The notes under the pieces: model-generated
The model's database searches: none
What the model was told of the DNA's origin: nothing
Seen by the model: the letters and a program-made list of their open reading frames with translations, nothing else
Program-made: the position numbers and the translations under genes
Shown: positions 1 through 8,054 of the stretch, piece after piece
Layout of the letters: each line of letters opens with the position of its first letter
Numbering within the stretch: position 1 is the first letter of the stretch
Source: CTSOIL-112 sp964293815
Lineage (GTDB): Bacteria; Pseudomonadota; Gammaproteobacteria; Burkholderiales; Burkholderiaceae
Assembly (NCBI GenBank): GCA_964293815.1
Contig: CAXYYC010000003.1
Span: 60,524-124,523, forward strand
DNA: 64,000 nucleotides
Reading direction: 5' to 3'

Positions 1-1
1 C

Positions 2-1081
2 GAGGCTTTTCAGCAAGAATTCGCGTATGAATTGAAACACTTTGTCGGGCGTCCGTCACCGATTTACCATGCGAAACGACTGTCTGCTGAAAACGGCGGG
101 GCGCAAATTTACCTCAAACGCGAAGATTTGAACCACACCGGTGCGCATAAAATCAACAACGTCATCGGGCAAGCACTGCTCGCGCGCCACATGGGTAAAC
201 CGCGCGTGATCGCAGAAACTGGCGCTGGGCAACATGGCGTTGCCACCGCAACCATCTGCGCGCGTTTTGGCCTGCAATGCGATGTGTACATGGGCGCGGA
301 AGACGTGGCGCGTCAAGCCGCCAACGTTTATCGTATGAAATTACTCGGGGCGCGTGTGATTCCAGTTGAATCCGGTTCAAAAACTCTCAAAGACGCGCTG
401 AACGAAGCCATGCGCGACTGGGCGACCAATGTCGAAAATACCTTCTACATCATCGGAACGGTGGCCGGACCGCACCCATACCCTGCGATGGTGCGTGATT
501 TTCAACGCATTATCGGTGATGAATGTGTGAGCCAAATGCCTGAAATGCTGGGTGAAAATCGTCAACCGGACGCGGTGGTGGCCTGCGTCGGTGGCGGCTC
601 GAATGCGATGGGGATTTTTTACCCGTATATTCCGTTCGGCACGGTCAAATTCTATGGCGTGGAAGCCGCAGGCGATGGTATTGATACAGAGCGTCACGCC
701 GCGTCGTTACAAAAAGGTTCTGCGGGCGTGTTGCACGGCAATCGCACCTATGTGTTGCAAGACAAAAATGGTCAAGTGATCGAAACGCACTCGATTTCTG
801 CCGGTTTGGATTATCCGGGCGTGGGACCTGAGCACGCTTGGCTCAAAGACATCGGTCGTGCCCAATACGTACCGATCAATGATGCTGAGGCGCTGGACGC
901 TTTTCACACCCTGTGTCGCGTGGAAGGCATCATCCCCGCGCTCGAATCTTCGCACGCCGTGGCGTATGGATTGAAATTGGCAAAAACCATGTCGCCCGAT
1001 CAAGTGGTATTGGTTAATCTATCCGGGCGTGGCGACAAAGACATGCACACGGTTGCGGAAAAAAGCGGTTTAACCCTCTGA
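2..1081 (+). CDS. trpB: Tryptophan synthase beta chain (5' end cut by window edge)
   Basis: Makes L-tryptophan from indole and serine as the PLP-dependent beta subunit of tryptophan synthase, in the cytoplasm. The reading frame is open from base 2, so the N-terminus lies outside the window; roughly the last 359 residues are present and the C-terminus is complete. Visible motifs are GRPSPIYHAKRLS, the PLP lysine in NHTGAHKINN (codon near 149), the catalytic glutamate region AETGAGQHG, the phosphate-binding GGGSNAMG loop and the C-terminal LSGRGDKDM. This is the usual TrpB1 type that normally pairs with TrpA. No trpA follows: the next gene is an unrelated lipoprotein, so the partner must be encoded elsewhere or upstream. 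Identity is very secure. Confidence 0.97.
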   Translation, partial: EAFQQEFAYELKHFVGRPSPIYHAKRLSAENGGAQIYLKREDLNHTGAHKINNVIGQALLARHMGKPRVIAETGAGQHGVATATICARFGLQCDVYMGAEDVARQAANVYRMKLLGARVIPVESGSKTLKDALNEAMRDWATNVENTFYIIGTVAGPHPYPAMVRDFQRIIGDECVSQMPEMLGENRQPDAVVACVGGGSNAMGIFYPYIPFGTVKFYGVEAAGDGIDTERHAASLQKGSAGVLHGNRTYVLQDKNGQVIETHSISAGLDYPGVGPEHAWLKDIGRAQYVPINDAEALDAFHTLCRVEGIIPALESSHAVAYGLKLAKTMSPDQVVLVNLSGRGDKDMHTVAEKSGLTL

Positions 1082-1162
1082 ATTTTTTAGTGAAAATCCA
1101 TCTTCTGTAATTTTTGTGGTTTAATGGCAGAACAAATTCATAAATAATAAAAGGAGATGACA

Positions 1163-1867
1163 ATGAATCGATTCAAATTTGGCTGGATGGCTTTGGTGGC
1201 ATCGCTATTGATGACGAGCCTGTCGGGTTGTGCGACGCTTATGGCCAATGAAGCGACCGAAACCACCACCGATATGGTGAAAACCTTGGCTTTTGAAGAT
1301 GCGATTTTGGGCATGGGACAGCCGACGGGGGAGAATATCAGCGCGGAAGCACGCAATTTTCTCGCGCTGATTGGTGAAAAGCAAAGTTATTTGCTCACTG
1401 ATGGGGCCGATGAGATCAAAGCCATTGTAAAAAATTTGGATGGTCGTCTGATTGGAGTGAATCAGGATCAGCCGAAGATCAATATGCTGGTATATCAGGA
1501 CAGTGATGCGATTCAAAGTGTGCGCGGCGATGTGACCATCACCTACAACAAGGCGAACAATCGTTTGAGTGAGCAAGAGCGTAAGACTCTGACTGATCTG
1601 AAATTCACGCTGGCAGCGGATGAGCGATCCTATTGGCGTTCATTGCACATTCAAGGTGTCGTTTATCCACCTGTGAAAAACTTAGCGGCGATTGCCTCGC
1701 AATTCAAGCAAACGCGACCAGTACAGTTTTATAAAACTGAATATAAACAAAACCATAATCCGCTGCGCGCGATCTTGCTCCCGCTGGGTGTGGCGTTTGA
1801 TGTGATTACGGCACCGATTCAAATTCCGTTTTGGTACTTTAGTTTGAAAGACATGAAGTTTATGTAA
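1163..1867 (+). CDS. Putative outer-membrane lipoprotein, function unknown
   Basis: A 234-residue exported protein. The N-terminus is a lipoprotein signal peptide: a positive start, a hydrophobic core, then the lipobox LSGC, so the mature protein should begin at Cys near residue 23 and be lipid-anchored. The C-terminus carries a hydrophobic stretch with LGVAFDVITAPIQIPFWYF, which resembles the end of small YceK/DUF1375-type lipoproteins; that similarity is from memory and weak. An upstream ATG exists at 1157, but the AAGGAG at 1151-1156 touches it and is ideally spaced from the ATG at 1163, so I use 1163. It is followed by a hairpin with a short T run. No specific function can be assigned. 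Confidence 0.75.
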   Translation: MNRFKFGWMALVASLLMTSLSGCATLMANEATETTTDMVKTLAFEDAILGMGQPTGENISAEARNFLALIGEKQSYLLTDGADEIKAIVKNLDGRLIGVNQDQPKINMLVYQDSDAIQSVRGDVTITYNKANNRLSEQERKTLTDLKFTLAADERSYWRSLHIQGVVYPPVKNLAAIASQFKQTRPVQFYKTEYKQNHNPLRAILLPLGVAFDVITAPIQIPFWYFSLKDMKFM

Positions 1868-1891
1868 GGCTGAGCGCAATACAAAGTACAA

Positions 1892-1919
1892 AGGCGAGCT
1901 ATATGCTCGCCTCAGATTT
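1892..1919 (+). terminator. Terminator-like hairpin after the lipoprotein gene
   Basis: An 8-bp perfect stem (AGGCGAGC / GCTCGCCT) with loop TATAT, followed after a few bases by ATTTTT. It sits about 25 bases past the stop codon of the lipoprotein gene. An almost identical hairpin recurs at 2105-2125. Confidence 0.6.
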
Positions 1920-1968
1920 TTGACAAACCGCTGGCTTTGAATTTCAGCACAAAATTTCAGAAAATGAG

Positions 1969-2064
1969 GTCATACCCGCGCAGGTGGGTATCCAGAAATT
2001 TTAGTGAAAACAATGAGTTAGAACAATAAACTGGATTCCCGCTAAAATCATGCGAGAATGATGG
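1969..2064. repeat. Degenerate MITE/REP-like inverted-repeat element
   Basis: The ends read GTCATACCCGCGCAGG...TATCCAG and CTGGATTCCCGC...GCGAGAATGATGG. They recall the widespread GTCATTCCCGCG...ATCCAG / CTGGATTCCCGC...GGGAATGAC repeat of proteobacteria. Each arm can fold on itself (TACCC/GGGTA on the left, ATTCCCGC/GCGAGAAT on the right), and the inner edges TCCAG/CTGGA are inverted. Several positions are mutated, so this looks like an old, inactive copy. The family match is from memory. Confidence 0.5.
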
Positions 2065-2104
2065 AGTTCTATTTAAGCAAAAGAGCTGCTTTGTTAACAG
2101 CCTC

Positions 2105-2130
2105 AGGCGAGCTATATGCTCGTCTTTTTA
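2105..2130. terminator. Second copy of the hairpin, facing the iclR-type gene
   Basis: AGGCGAGC-TATAT-GCTCGTCT followed by TTTTT. It matches the hairpin at 1892-1912 in 20 of 21 positions. It lies just downstream of the minus-strand regulator gene, and its T run is on the plus strand. Confidence 0.5.
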
Positions 2131-2144
2131 TTGATAGGGCGGCC

Positions 2145-2957
2145 TCATTCGCTTGATGCATCGCCCATCGCTTGAGAGATTTCCCGCGCCGCTTCGCGCA
2201 GTAGTTCTAACCAAGATTCTTGCATCAAGTTGGCAGGGGAGGAAATGGACAGTCCGGCGATGACTTGGTGTGCATCGTCGTAGATCGCGGCGGCCATGCA
2301 CGACACGCCGATTTCTAGCTCCTCATGATCGCGTGCGGTTTGGGTTTTTCGCACGTTTTCTAATTCTTTGGACAGTTTTTCCAGCGAGTTGATGCTGTTC
2401 GTTGTGTTGCCTTTGAGTTGGGTGCGTTTTGCGTAGTCCAGCAGTGCGGCTTTGTCATAGGTGGAGAGAAATAGTTTGCCGGTGGAGGTTAAATGCAGTG
2501 GCGCGTGACCGCCGATGGCGCGCACGACTTGCATCCCTGAGCGCTCAGAGAAGGCGCGCTCGATGTAGACGATTTCATCATTTTGGCGAATGGAGAGGTT
2601 GATGGTTTGGCCGATTTTTTGTTGCAGTCGGCGCATGATCGGCAGGGCGATGGCGCGCACATTGAGCCGTGCTTTGACCAGATTGCCCAGTTCGAGTAAA
2701 CGCATGCCGAGTTGGTAGTGCCCTGAGCTGGGGCGATGCACGATGCGCGCGAGTACCAAATCATTCAAAATCCGATGCGTGGTGGAGATGTTCAGCCCCG
2801 ATTGTTCGGCCAGGGATTTGAGCGAGAGCGGCTGGTTGTATTTGGCTAAAATATTCAGCAGTGTGTTGGTACGCTCAAGCACTTGTATGGTCGGGCGCAT
2901 GGCTTCGTCCATCGGTGCGGTGTTGGACTCGGCTGTTTTAGTATTGGGCGTTTTCAT
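2145..2957 (-). CDS. IclR-family transcriptional regulator
   Basis: A 270-residue cytoplasmic DNA-binding protein, the usual length for IclR regulators. Residues about 25-85 form the winged helix-turn-helix (LSLKSLAEQSGLNISTTHRIL). The rest is the effector-binding domain, with the family-like stretch GHAPLHLTSTGKLFLSTY and a late GVSCMAAAIYD segment. The effector and targets cannot be told from the sequence, because the neighbouring genes are housekeeping. Its start overlaps the end of rsgA by 20 bases, so the two are probably co-transcribed and translationally coupled; there is no strong ribosome-binding site of its own. The N-terminal 20 residues are poorly structured, and a later start is possible. 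Confidence 0.88.
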   Translation of the reverse strand: MKTPNTKTAESNTAPMDEAMRPTIQVLERTNTLLNILAKYNQPLSLKSLAEQSGLNISTTHRILNDLVLARIVHRPSSGHYQLGMRLLELGNLVKARLNVRAIALPIMRRLQQKIGQTINLSIRQNDEIVYIERAFSERSGMQVVRAIGGHAPLHLTSTGKLFLSTYDKAALLDYAKRTQLKGNTTNSINSLEKLSKELENVRKTQTARDHEELEIGVSCMAAAIYDDAHQVIAGLSISSPANLMQESWLELLREAAREISQAMGDASSE

Positions 2958-3885
2958 AGTAGTCTAACTGTTGCATCAGTCGTAAATAAAATTCGTAGCG
3001 CAGGGGTGAGATTTCGTCGTGTTCCACTGCGTCGATGATGGCGCAGGCCGGTTCGTGGACGTGTGTGCAGTTGTGAAATTTGCATTGGCCGATCAGGGGC
3101 GCAAATTCGGGCATGGCGTGCTGGATTTGTGAGAGCGAAAATTGTGCCATGCCGAATTGTTCAAAGCCGGGCGAGTCGATGATCTGCGTGCGTTGTCCGC
3201 TGAGATCGCAGTCGAACAAGCGGGAAAAAGTGGTGGTGTGCTTGCCGGTATTGAGTACGTTGGAAATCTCGCGTGTGCGCAAGTTGGCCGATGGGATGAG
3301 GGCGTTAATCAGGGATGATTTGCCCATGCCGCTTTGCCCCATAAATAGCGTGGTTTTGCCGGTCAATACGGGGATCAATTCGGCTTCGAGCGTGTCGGGC
3401 TGTGTGGCGGCCACTTCGATGACGTGGTAGCCGAGCGATTGATACAGTTCCAGCCGTTCACGGGCAAAGGGCAATAGTTCGAGCACATCGGCTTTGTTCA
3501 ATACAATCACAATGTCAATCTCGGCAACATGCGCGCAAATCAGCGCACGACCGAGTAGTTCATCCGAGAAACCCGGTTCGGTGGCGCAGATAATGGCGAC
3601 TTGGTCAATGTTTGCCGCGAGGTTTTTTTGCTTATTAAACTCAGAGCGATAAAATAAATTGCGCCGATCGTGTACCTGCTCAATGGCTCCCTGAAATGGA
3701 ATGGAGGCGGTTTGAGTGAGTGTGGTTTTGACCACATCGCCAACGGCATAGCCTTGCTTTTTACCGCGCGCGACCAGTTGTACCCAGTTCGGTTGCGCAT
3801 CATCCGTGCGGGCGTTATCCATCAGCCCCAAATATTGATGACCGTAATTGGCGATGATACGCACCAGTGCAGACGATTTACTCAT
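2938..3885 (-). CDS. rsgA: Small ribosomal subunit biogenesis GTPase RsgA
   Basis: A circularly permuted GTPase that helps late maturation of the 30S subunit. The permuted motif order is visible: G4 NKAD at residues 130-133 comes before G1 GQSGMGKS at 183-190 and G3 DSPG at 237-240. The N-terminal OB-fold precedes these, and a C-terminal zinc motif follows (C268, C273, H275, C281 in CKFHNCTHVHEPAC). The open frame extends to 4038, but the extra 51 residues overlap the upstream protease gene and are unlike the family. The ATG at 3885 gives a normal 315-residue protein that overlaps the protease stop by 8 bases. Identity is secure. Confidence 0.96.
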   Translation of the reverse strand: MSKSSALVRIIANYGHQYLGLMDNARTDDAQPNWVQLVARGKKQGYAVGDVVKTTLTQTASIPFQGAIEQVHDRRNLFYRSEFNKQKNLAANIDQVAIICATEPGFSDELLGRALICAHVAEIDIVIVLNKADVLELLPFARERLELYQSLGYHVIEVAATQPDTLEAELIPVLTGKTTLFMGQSGMGKSSLINALIPSANLRTREISNVLNTGKHTTTFSRLFDCDLSGQRTQIIDSPGFEQFGMAQFSLSQIQHAMPEFAPLIGQCKFHNCTHVHEPACAIIDAVEHDEISPLRYEFYLRLMQQLDYYENAQY

Positions 3886-5215
3886 GGCGCGCATCCGAAT
3901 CAAGGGTTTGGTCAATTTGTTTTTGCAAATGCGCGACGCGTATCGTAGCCGGCGGATGACTGTCATAAAAGCGTGAATACCACGGATCCGTGCCGACGAA
4001 ACTCGCATTGTCATGGTACATCGCCACCAGTGCGTCAATCATATCCTGACCGCTGCTGTGGCGTACCGCGAACGCATCGGCCTCGAACTCATCTTTGCGC
4101 GATTGACGTGAAAAAATCGGGGTAAAGAGAAACAAAAATACGGGCAACACCAAGCTGAATAGCAACAAACCCACGGCGAACAAATGCGTCGGCTGCTGCG
4201 CCAAAGAATCCAGCAGCATGAAATCATCCGACACGCCCAAGCCCGCATAAAACCACATTTTGTTGACCAAAAATCCGAGCAGCGCAAAGCCCGCCAAACT
4301 CAAAGGCAACATCCACGCCATGCGTTTCACAATATGCTTGTGGTGAAAGTGTCCCAACTCATGCGCCAGCACCGCCTCGATTTGCGGCTCAGTCAATTGT
4401 GAAAGCAGGGTGTCAAAAAACACAATGCGCTTGTTGCGCCCAAAGCCCGTAAAGTACGCATTGCCGTGCCCTGAACGACGCGAGCCATCCATCACAAACA
4501 TACCGTTCGAGGCGAAGCCACAGCGCTGTAATAACGCCTCCAGACGGGTTTTCAACGCACCATCCGGCAACGGCGTGAATTTATTAAACAACGGCGCGAT
4601 CAACGTCGGATACAGCCACACCATCAGCAGATTAAACGCCAAAAACAACGCCCACGCCCAAAACCACCAAGTATCGGGGAACATTCGCATGAACGACAGC
4701 ACCGCATACAGCAAAGGAATGCCCAACAGCGCCGAGAGCACCGTATTTTTCAGCAAATCCATCAGCCACATACCGACGGTCATCCGATTAAACCCAAATG
4801 CCGCCTCCACATGAAATTGACTCACATACGCCAACGGCAAATCAAACAACGAATTAATCAGACTAAAAATCACCAATAAAGCCACCCCGAAATGCAAAGG
4901 ATGCGTACTCAAATGCTGAACGACCGCCGCCAAACTCGCGATACCTCCACCCAAAGTCCAGATCAGCAGAATCGACGTCGCGATAAACAAACCCAAGCGC
5001 GCCAAGCGCAACTTCACGAACGCATAGCGAGCGGATTTTTGATGCGCCGCCAGATCAATGCGCCGATCAAACGGCGCAGGAACGGCATTCTGATGCGCCA
5101 TGATGAACGCAATTTGCCGCATATTCAGCCACAACTTTAGCGTAAAATACACAGCAAGCGCGATGATAAACGCCAGCATCATCAGGATTTCAGGTTGTTT
5201 CAACATAGCAAACAT
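3878..5215 (-). CDS. M48-family (Ste24-type) membrane zinc metalloprotease
   Basis: A 445-residue integral membrane peptidase of the CAAX-protease-like Ste24 group, likely acting in inner-membrane protein quality control. The catalytic zinc motif HELGH is at residues 285-289 (AVLAHELGHFHHKH). Several hydrophobic segments flank it (about 10-30, 72-100, 110-125, 155-175, 185-205 and two after the active site). A distal glutamate region, DEFEADAFAV, probably supplies the third zinc ligand. The frame is open to 5416, but that extension runs antisense through orn. The ATG at 5215 has GAGG about 11 bases upstream, with a second ATG at 5206. It is the first gene of a protease-rsgA-iclR run divergent from orn. 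Confidence 0.9.
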   Translation of the reverse strand: MFAMLKQPEILMMLAFIIALAVYFTLKLWLNMRQIAFIMAHQNAVPAPFDRRIDLAAHQKSARYAFVKLRLARLGLFIATSILLIWTLGGGIASLAAVVQHLSTHPLHFGVALLVIFSLINSLFDLPLAYVSQFHVEAAFGFNRMTVGMWLMDLLKNTVLSALLGIPLLYAVLSFMRMFPDTWWFWAWALFLAFNLLMVWLYPTLIAPLFNKFTPLPDGALKTRLEALLQRCGFASNGMFVMDGSRRSGHGNAYFTGFGRNKRIVFFDTLLSQLTEPQIEAVLAHELGHFHHKHIVKRMAWMLPLSLAGFALLGFLVNKMWFYAGLGVSDDFMLLDSLAQQPTHLFAVGLLLFSLVLPVFLFLFTPIFSRQSRKDEFEADAFAVRHSSGQDMIDALVAMYHDNASFVGTDPWYSRFYDSHPPATIRVAHLQKQIDQTLDSDARHE

Positions 5216-5261
5216 AGACGCACAAACCTCAATTTTTCGGATTATGAAAGACGATTGCATT

Positions 5262-5843
5262 ATGACAGAAAGCACCACCATGACACAAGCCCAAAACGCA
5301 CCGCGTGATGATGACCGACTGGTCTGGCTCGATATGGAAATGACCGGCTTGAACCCATTACAAGACCGCATCATCGAACTCGCAATCGTGATTACCGACA
5401 AACACCTCAACACCATCGCCGAAGCACCGGTTTGGGTGGTACATCAGTCCGCCGAAGTGCTCAACGGCATGGACGCGTGGAACCAAAAAACCCACGGCGG
5501 CTCAGGATTGATAGACAAAGTACGCGCCGCCACAATGAGCGAAGCGCAAGTTGAGCAAGAAGCACTGGACTTCATCAAACGCTACATCGGCGCAAACAAA
5601 AGCCCGATGTGTGGCAACTCCATCGGCCAAGATCGCCGCTTCATGGCCAACTACATGCCGACGCTGGAAAAATACTTCCACTACCGCAATCTCGACGTCT
5701 CAACGCTCAAAGAGCTCGCTCGTCGCTGGTACCCGCGTGTGTACGACGGCTACAAAAAACAAACCCGCCACACCGCACTGGCCGATGTGTACGAATCGAT
5801 TGATGAACTGAAATACTATCGGGAAACGATTTTGGTGAAATAA
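5262..5843 (+). CDS. orn: Oligoribonuclease (3'-5' exonuclease)
   Basis: Degrades two- to five-nucleotide RNA fragments to mononucleotides; essential in many proteobacteria. DEDDh exonuclease motifs are present: DMEMTGL (D24, E26) for motif I, GNSIGQDRRFM for motif II, and HTALADV for motif III. About 193 residues is slightly longer than the usual 180 because of an N-terminal tail. ATGs at 5244, 5262 and 5280 are all possible and none has a strong ribosome-binding site; I use 5262. The gene is divergent from the M48 protease with under 50 bases between, so the promoters must be compact or overlap the coding ends. Confidence 0.96.
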   Translation: MTESTTMTQAQNAPRDDDRLVWLDMEMTGLNPLQDRIIELAIVITDKHLNTIAEAPVWVVHQSAEVLNGMDAWNQKTHGGSGLIDKVRAATMSEAQVEQEALDFIKRYIGANKSPMCGNSIGQDRRFMANYMPTLEKYFHYRNLDVSTLKELARRWYPRVYDGYKKQTRHTALADVYESIDELKYYRETILVK

Positions 5844-5948
5844 AGATCGATTGAATCAATAGATATTTCAAAAGCATTGTGTGGTTTTAAACTGAAAAAT
5901 TTAAGTCTTATTCATCATAAAGATATACAATCGAACAAAATTACTGAA

Positions 5949-5978
5949 TGACTTATTTTATTTGCTCTTGGGTATAAT
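5949..5978 (+). promoter_or_regulatory. Candidate promoter of the accessory gene
   Basis: A perfect TATAAT at 5973-5978 with a weak TGACTT 18 bases upstream, in AT-rich DNA before the gene at 6104. The leader would be about 120 bases. The -10 is convincing; the -35 is not. Confidence 0.35.
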
Positions 5979-6103
5979 AAAAAATTAGTTTAAAAACAAA
6001 GGAGTTATGTATTTGAAATTATATGCACGTTATTTCTCATATTGTGTGCCATGTTAGCGCATACATATAGTTAGTTTTACATAGTTGAACCGAGAAGGGA
6101 CTT

Positions 6104-7720
6104 ATGGCAAAAGAAAAGAAAATCAGAAAAGAAAAGCTATCTATCTATTTGGCGAGAGATGGCAGTAAGCCAGATTCTGATGTTATAAAACTAGAAAATG
6201 CTAAGCAACCTATTGAACTGAACTTGTCCGAGACAGAATCAGCCCGTCTTTACATAAAAGAGCAGCCACCTAAAAATGCTCCTCCTTGGACTAGATTGTT
6301 CACAGCAGATAACCAAATTGATGTTTCTGAATTTGGTACCTCTTCAAATGTAGGGGCTGTATTTGTAGTAAGAATATCAGGAGCTACATTTCTATTATCA
6401 TTTGGCACTGGTTTTCATCTTTTAAAGCAAGAGTCCATTGAGCGCGATTTCGGTCTAAAGGTGACACTAAACTCTGTAGATCCTGACAAACTGAGAAGTT
6501 TAGATAAAGCCAGTTATGATCACAATCCATTGAATTCAAGAACTCAAAGTACCCGAGATGTAGATATATTTAATCTCCATTTAGATTCTGAGATGGAGAT
6601 GCTTTACGCAGTCACAGGCGCATCATTAGTAAAAGAATTTGGTAGTCATGTAACTGGTAGGGATGCCCTGACAATAGCAGTAGAAACTAACCTTTCAGAT
6701 ATACCCGCGATTCTTGCAAAGTCGATAAAACAATATCGTTCGAATCTTCCAGACAAATTTAGCTGGATAGAAAATATCAATAGGGTTCGGGACTATGATG
6801 AGATTGAGATACTAGATTTAGAACTAGATCAATACTTGAGCAGTAACAATGTTTCTAATTTCTGGCTAGGGGAACCGGAAATAGTAGACTGGGAAGGTCA
6901 AATCGGCTATTCATTTGATATGCAGCAGAGAACCCTTCGACATGTGGTTTTATCTTTCGATGACTATATAACATACCTTGGTGGTGTTACTCCTACAGTT
7001 GAGTTAATGAAGGACAACGTTGTTCACGTAAACAACAATGAGTATCAGTCTGTGAAAAGTTGGCCTGTCTACCGCTGCTTGTATGCTGAAATTAAATTTG
7101 GAAACGATCACTACATTTTAAGGAATGGAGTATGGTACAAAATAAACTGTAACTTTCTGTCAGCAGTTGATGATTACCTCAGCGATATTGATATTCATCC
7201 ATTCTCATTCCCCATATATTCTCATGATGATGAGGGCGACTATAACGAGCTGCTTGCTAAGACAAACAGCGTTTTTTGCTTGATGGATAAAAAGAATATC
7301 CAGATTGGCGGCTCTTATGACAAGTTAGAGCACTGTGATTTGATAAAGGATGGAAATGAATTTGTTCATATCAAGTTATACAGAAGCTCAAGCACACTCA
7401 GCCACCTGTTCTCTCAAGGATTTGTGGCTGCGGAAGCGTTCATAAAAGACTCTGACTACAGAGAGAAATTGAACCCAAAATTGCCTGCATCAATCAAATT
7501 AGCTGATCCAAAACCAAGACCTGATCCAAGTAAATATCGGGTGGTTTATGCAATTGCTACAAACAAAGATATACCTAAAGAGCTCCCATTTTTTTCAAAG
7601 GTGACGTTAAAGAATTCTTTAAAAACACTAAGGGCACTAAATTACAATATTTCTTTATCTAAAATAGATATTGACCCTAATTGGTTAAAGACTAAAAAGT
7701 GCAAGCCAAAGAAAAATTAA
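6104..7720 (+). CDS. TIGR04141/DUF6119-family sporadically distributed protein
   Basis: A 538-residue soluble protein with no signal peptide or membrane segment. I assign it to the TIGR04141 (DUF6119) family, which I recall as proteins of about 550 residues scattered across unrelated prokaryotes. The support is length, a lysine-rich N-terminus leading into a beta-rich domain, the central segment NFWLGEPEIVDWEG, and the characteristic late motif HIKLYRSSSTLSHLFSQGF near residues 422-440. Biochemical function is not established to my knowledge. The serine/histidine-rich late motif is the best place to look for an active site. The gene is visibly AT-rich against its neighbours, stands alone between orn and an MBL-fold gene, and has its own likely promoter, all of which fit horizontal transfer. 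A role in phage defence is possible but only inferred from this pattern. Confidence 0.72.
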   Translation: MAKEKKIRKEKLSIYLARDGSKPDSDVIKLENAKQPIELNLSETESARLYIKEQPPKNAPPWTRLFTADNQIDVSEFGTSSNVGAVFVVRISGATFLLSFGTGFHLLKQESIERDFGLKVTLNSVDPDKLRSLDKASYDHNPLNSRTQSTRDVDIFNLHLDSEMEMLYAVTGASLVKEFGSHVTGRDALTIAVETNLSDIPAILAKSIKQYRSNLPDKFSWIENINRVRDYDEIEILDLELDQYLSSNNVSNFWLGEPEIVDWEGQIGYSFDMQQRTLRHVVLSFDDYITYLGGVTPTVELMKDNVVHVNNNEYQSVKSWPVYRCLYAEIKFGNDHYILRNGVWYKINCNFLSAVDDYLSDIDIHPFSFPIYSHDDEGDYNELLAKTNSVFCLMDKKNIQIGGSYDKLEHCDLIKDGNEFVHIKLYRSSSTLSHLFSQGFVAAEAFIKDSDYREKLNPKLPASIKLADPKPRPDPSKYRVVYAIATNKDIPKELPFFSKVTLKNSLKTLRALNYNISLSKIDIDPNWLKTKKCKPKKN

Positions 7721-7798
7721 CAAGGTGCTCATATTGGACAAATTTTCCGCTGTGCTCCAAAATTGCCGCACCACGTACCCTCGATTCCGTAAGTCGCT

Positions 7799-7918
7799 AT
7801 GAGCGTAGCGAATCGCGACGCATGGAGTATTTGAAATGACATGCTTTTGCTTGAGGGATTTTCAAAATACAATGAAATGGGTGTGAAATTCCATAAACCC
7901 ACGATTCGCTACGCTCAT
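7799..7918. repeat. 17-bp inverted repeat pair, about 86 bp apart
   Basis: Left arm 7799-7815, right arm 7902-7918, exact complements. The intervening DNA has no gene. The arms may be two oppositely oriented copies of a small dispersed element or the ends of a miniature transposable element. Confidence 0.6.
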
Positions 7919-8006
7919 GGTGGGCTACAAGTGAATCCTGCCATTCACCGAATACTATGAGATAAAGCCACTCAGCGTCGCCGCTTGCTCAAACGTTATC
8001 CACAAT

Positions 8007-8040
8007 AAAAAACAGGACGCGCATTGCGTCCTGTTTTTTC
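8007..8040. terminator. Strong bidirectional terminator
   Basis: A 10-bp perfect stem (AACAGGACGC / GCGTCCTGTT) with a 5-base loop, preceded by an A run and followed by a T run, so it can work on both strands. It ends the minus-strand MBL gene and could also stop transcription from the accessory gene. Confidence 0.85.
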
Positions 8041-8054
8041 CTGATTACGGATAT

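Larger units (their letters stand above)
7721..8054. other. Gene-free repeat-like stretch after the accessory gene
   Basis: No credible gene. It contains a 17-bp perfect inverted repeat (ATGAGCGTAGCGAATCG at 7799-7815 and its complement at 7902-7918). The right copy is embedded in ACCCACGATTCGCTACGCTCA followed by TGGTGGGCTAC, a type of dispersed element I recall from many proteobacterial genomes. A strong bidirectional terminator closes the stretch. It probably marks the right edge of the inserted segment. Confidence 0.5.

Noticed and set aside
5216..5416. N-terminal extension of the M48 protease
   Set aside because: It lies entirely antisense to orn, is unlike the family and is replaced by a better ATG at 5215.
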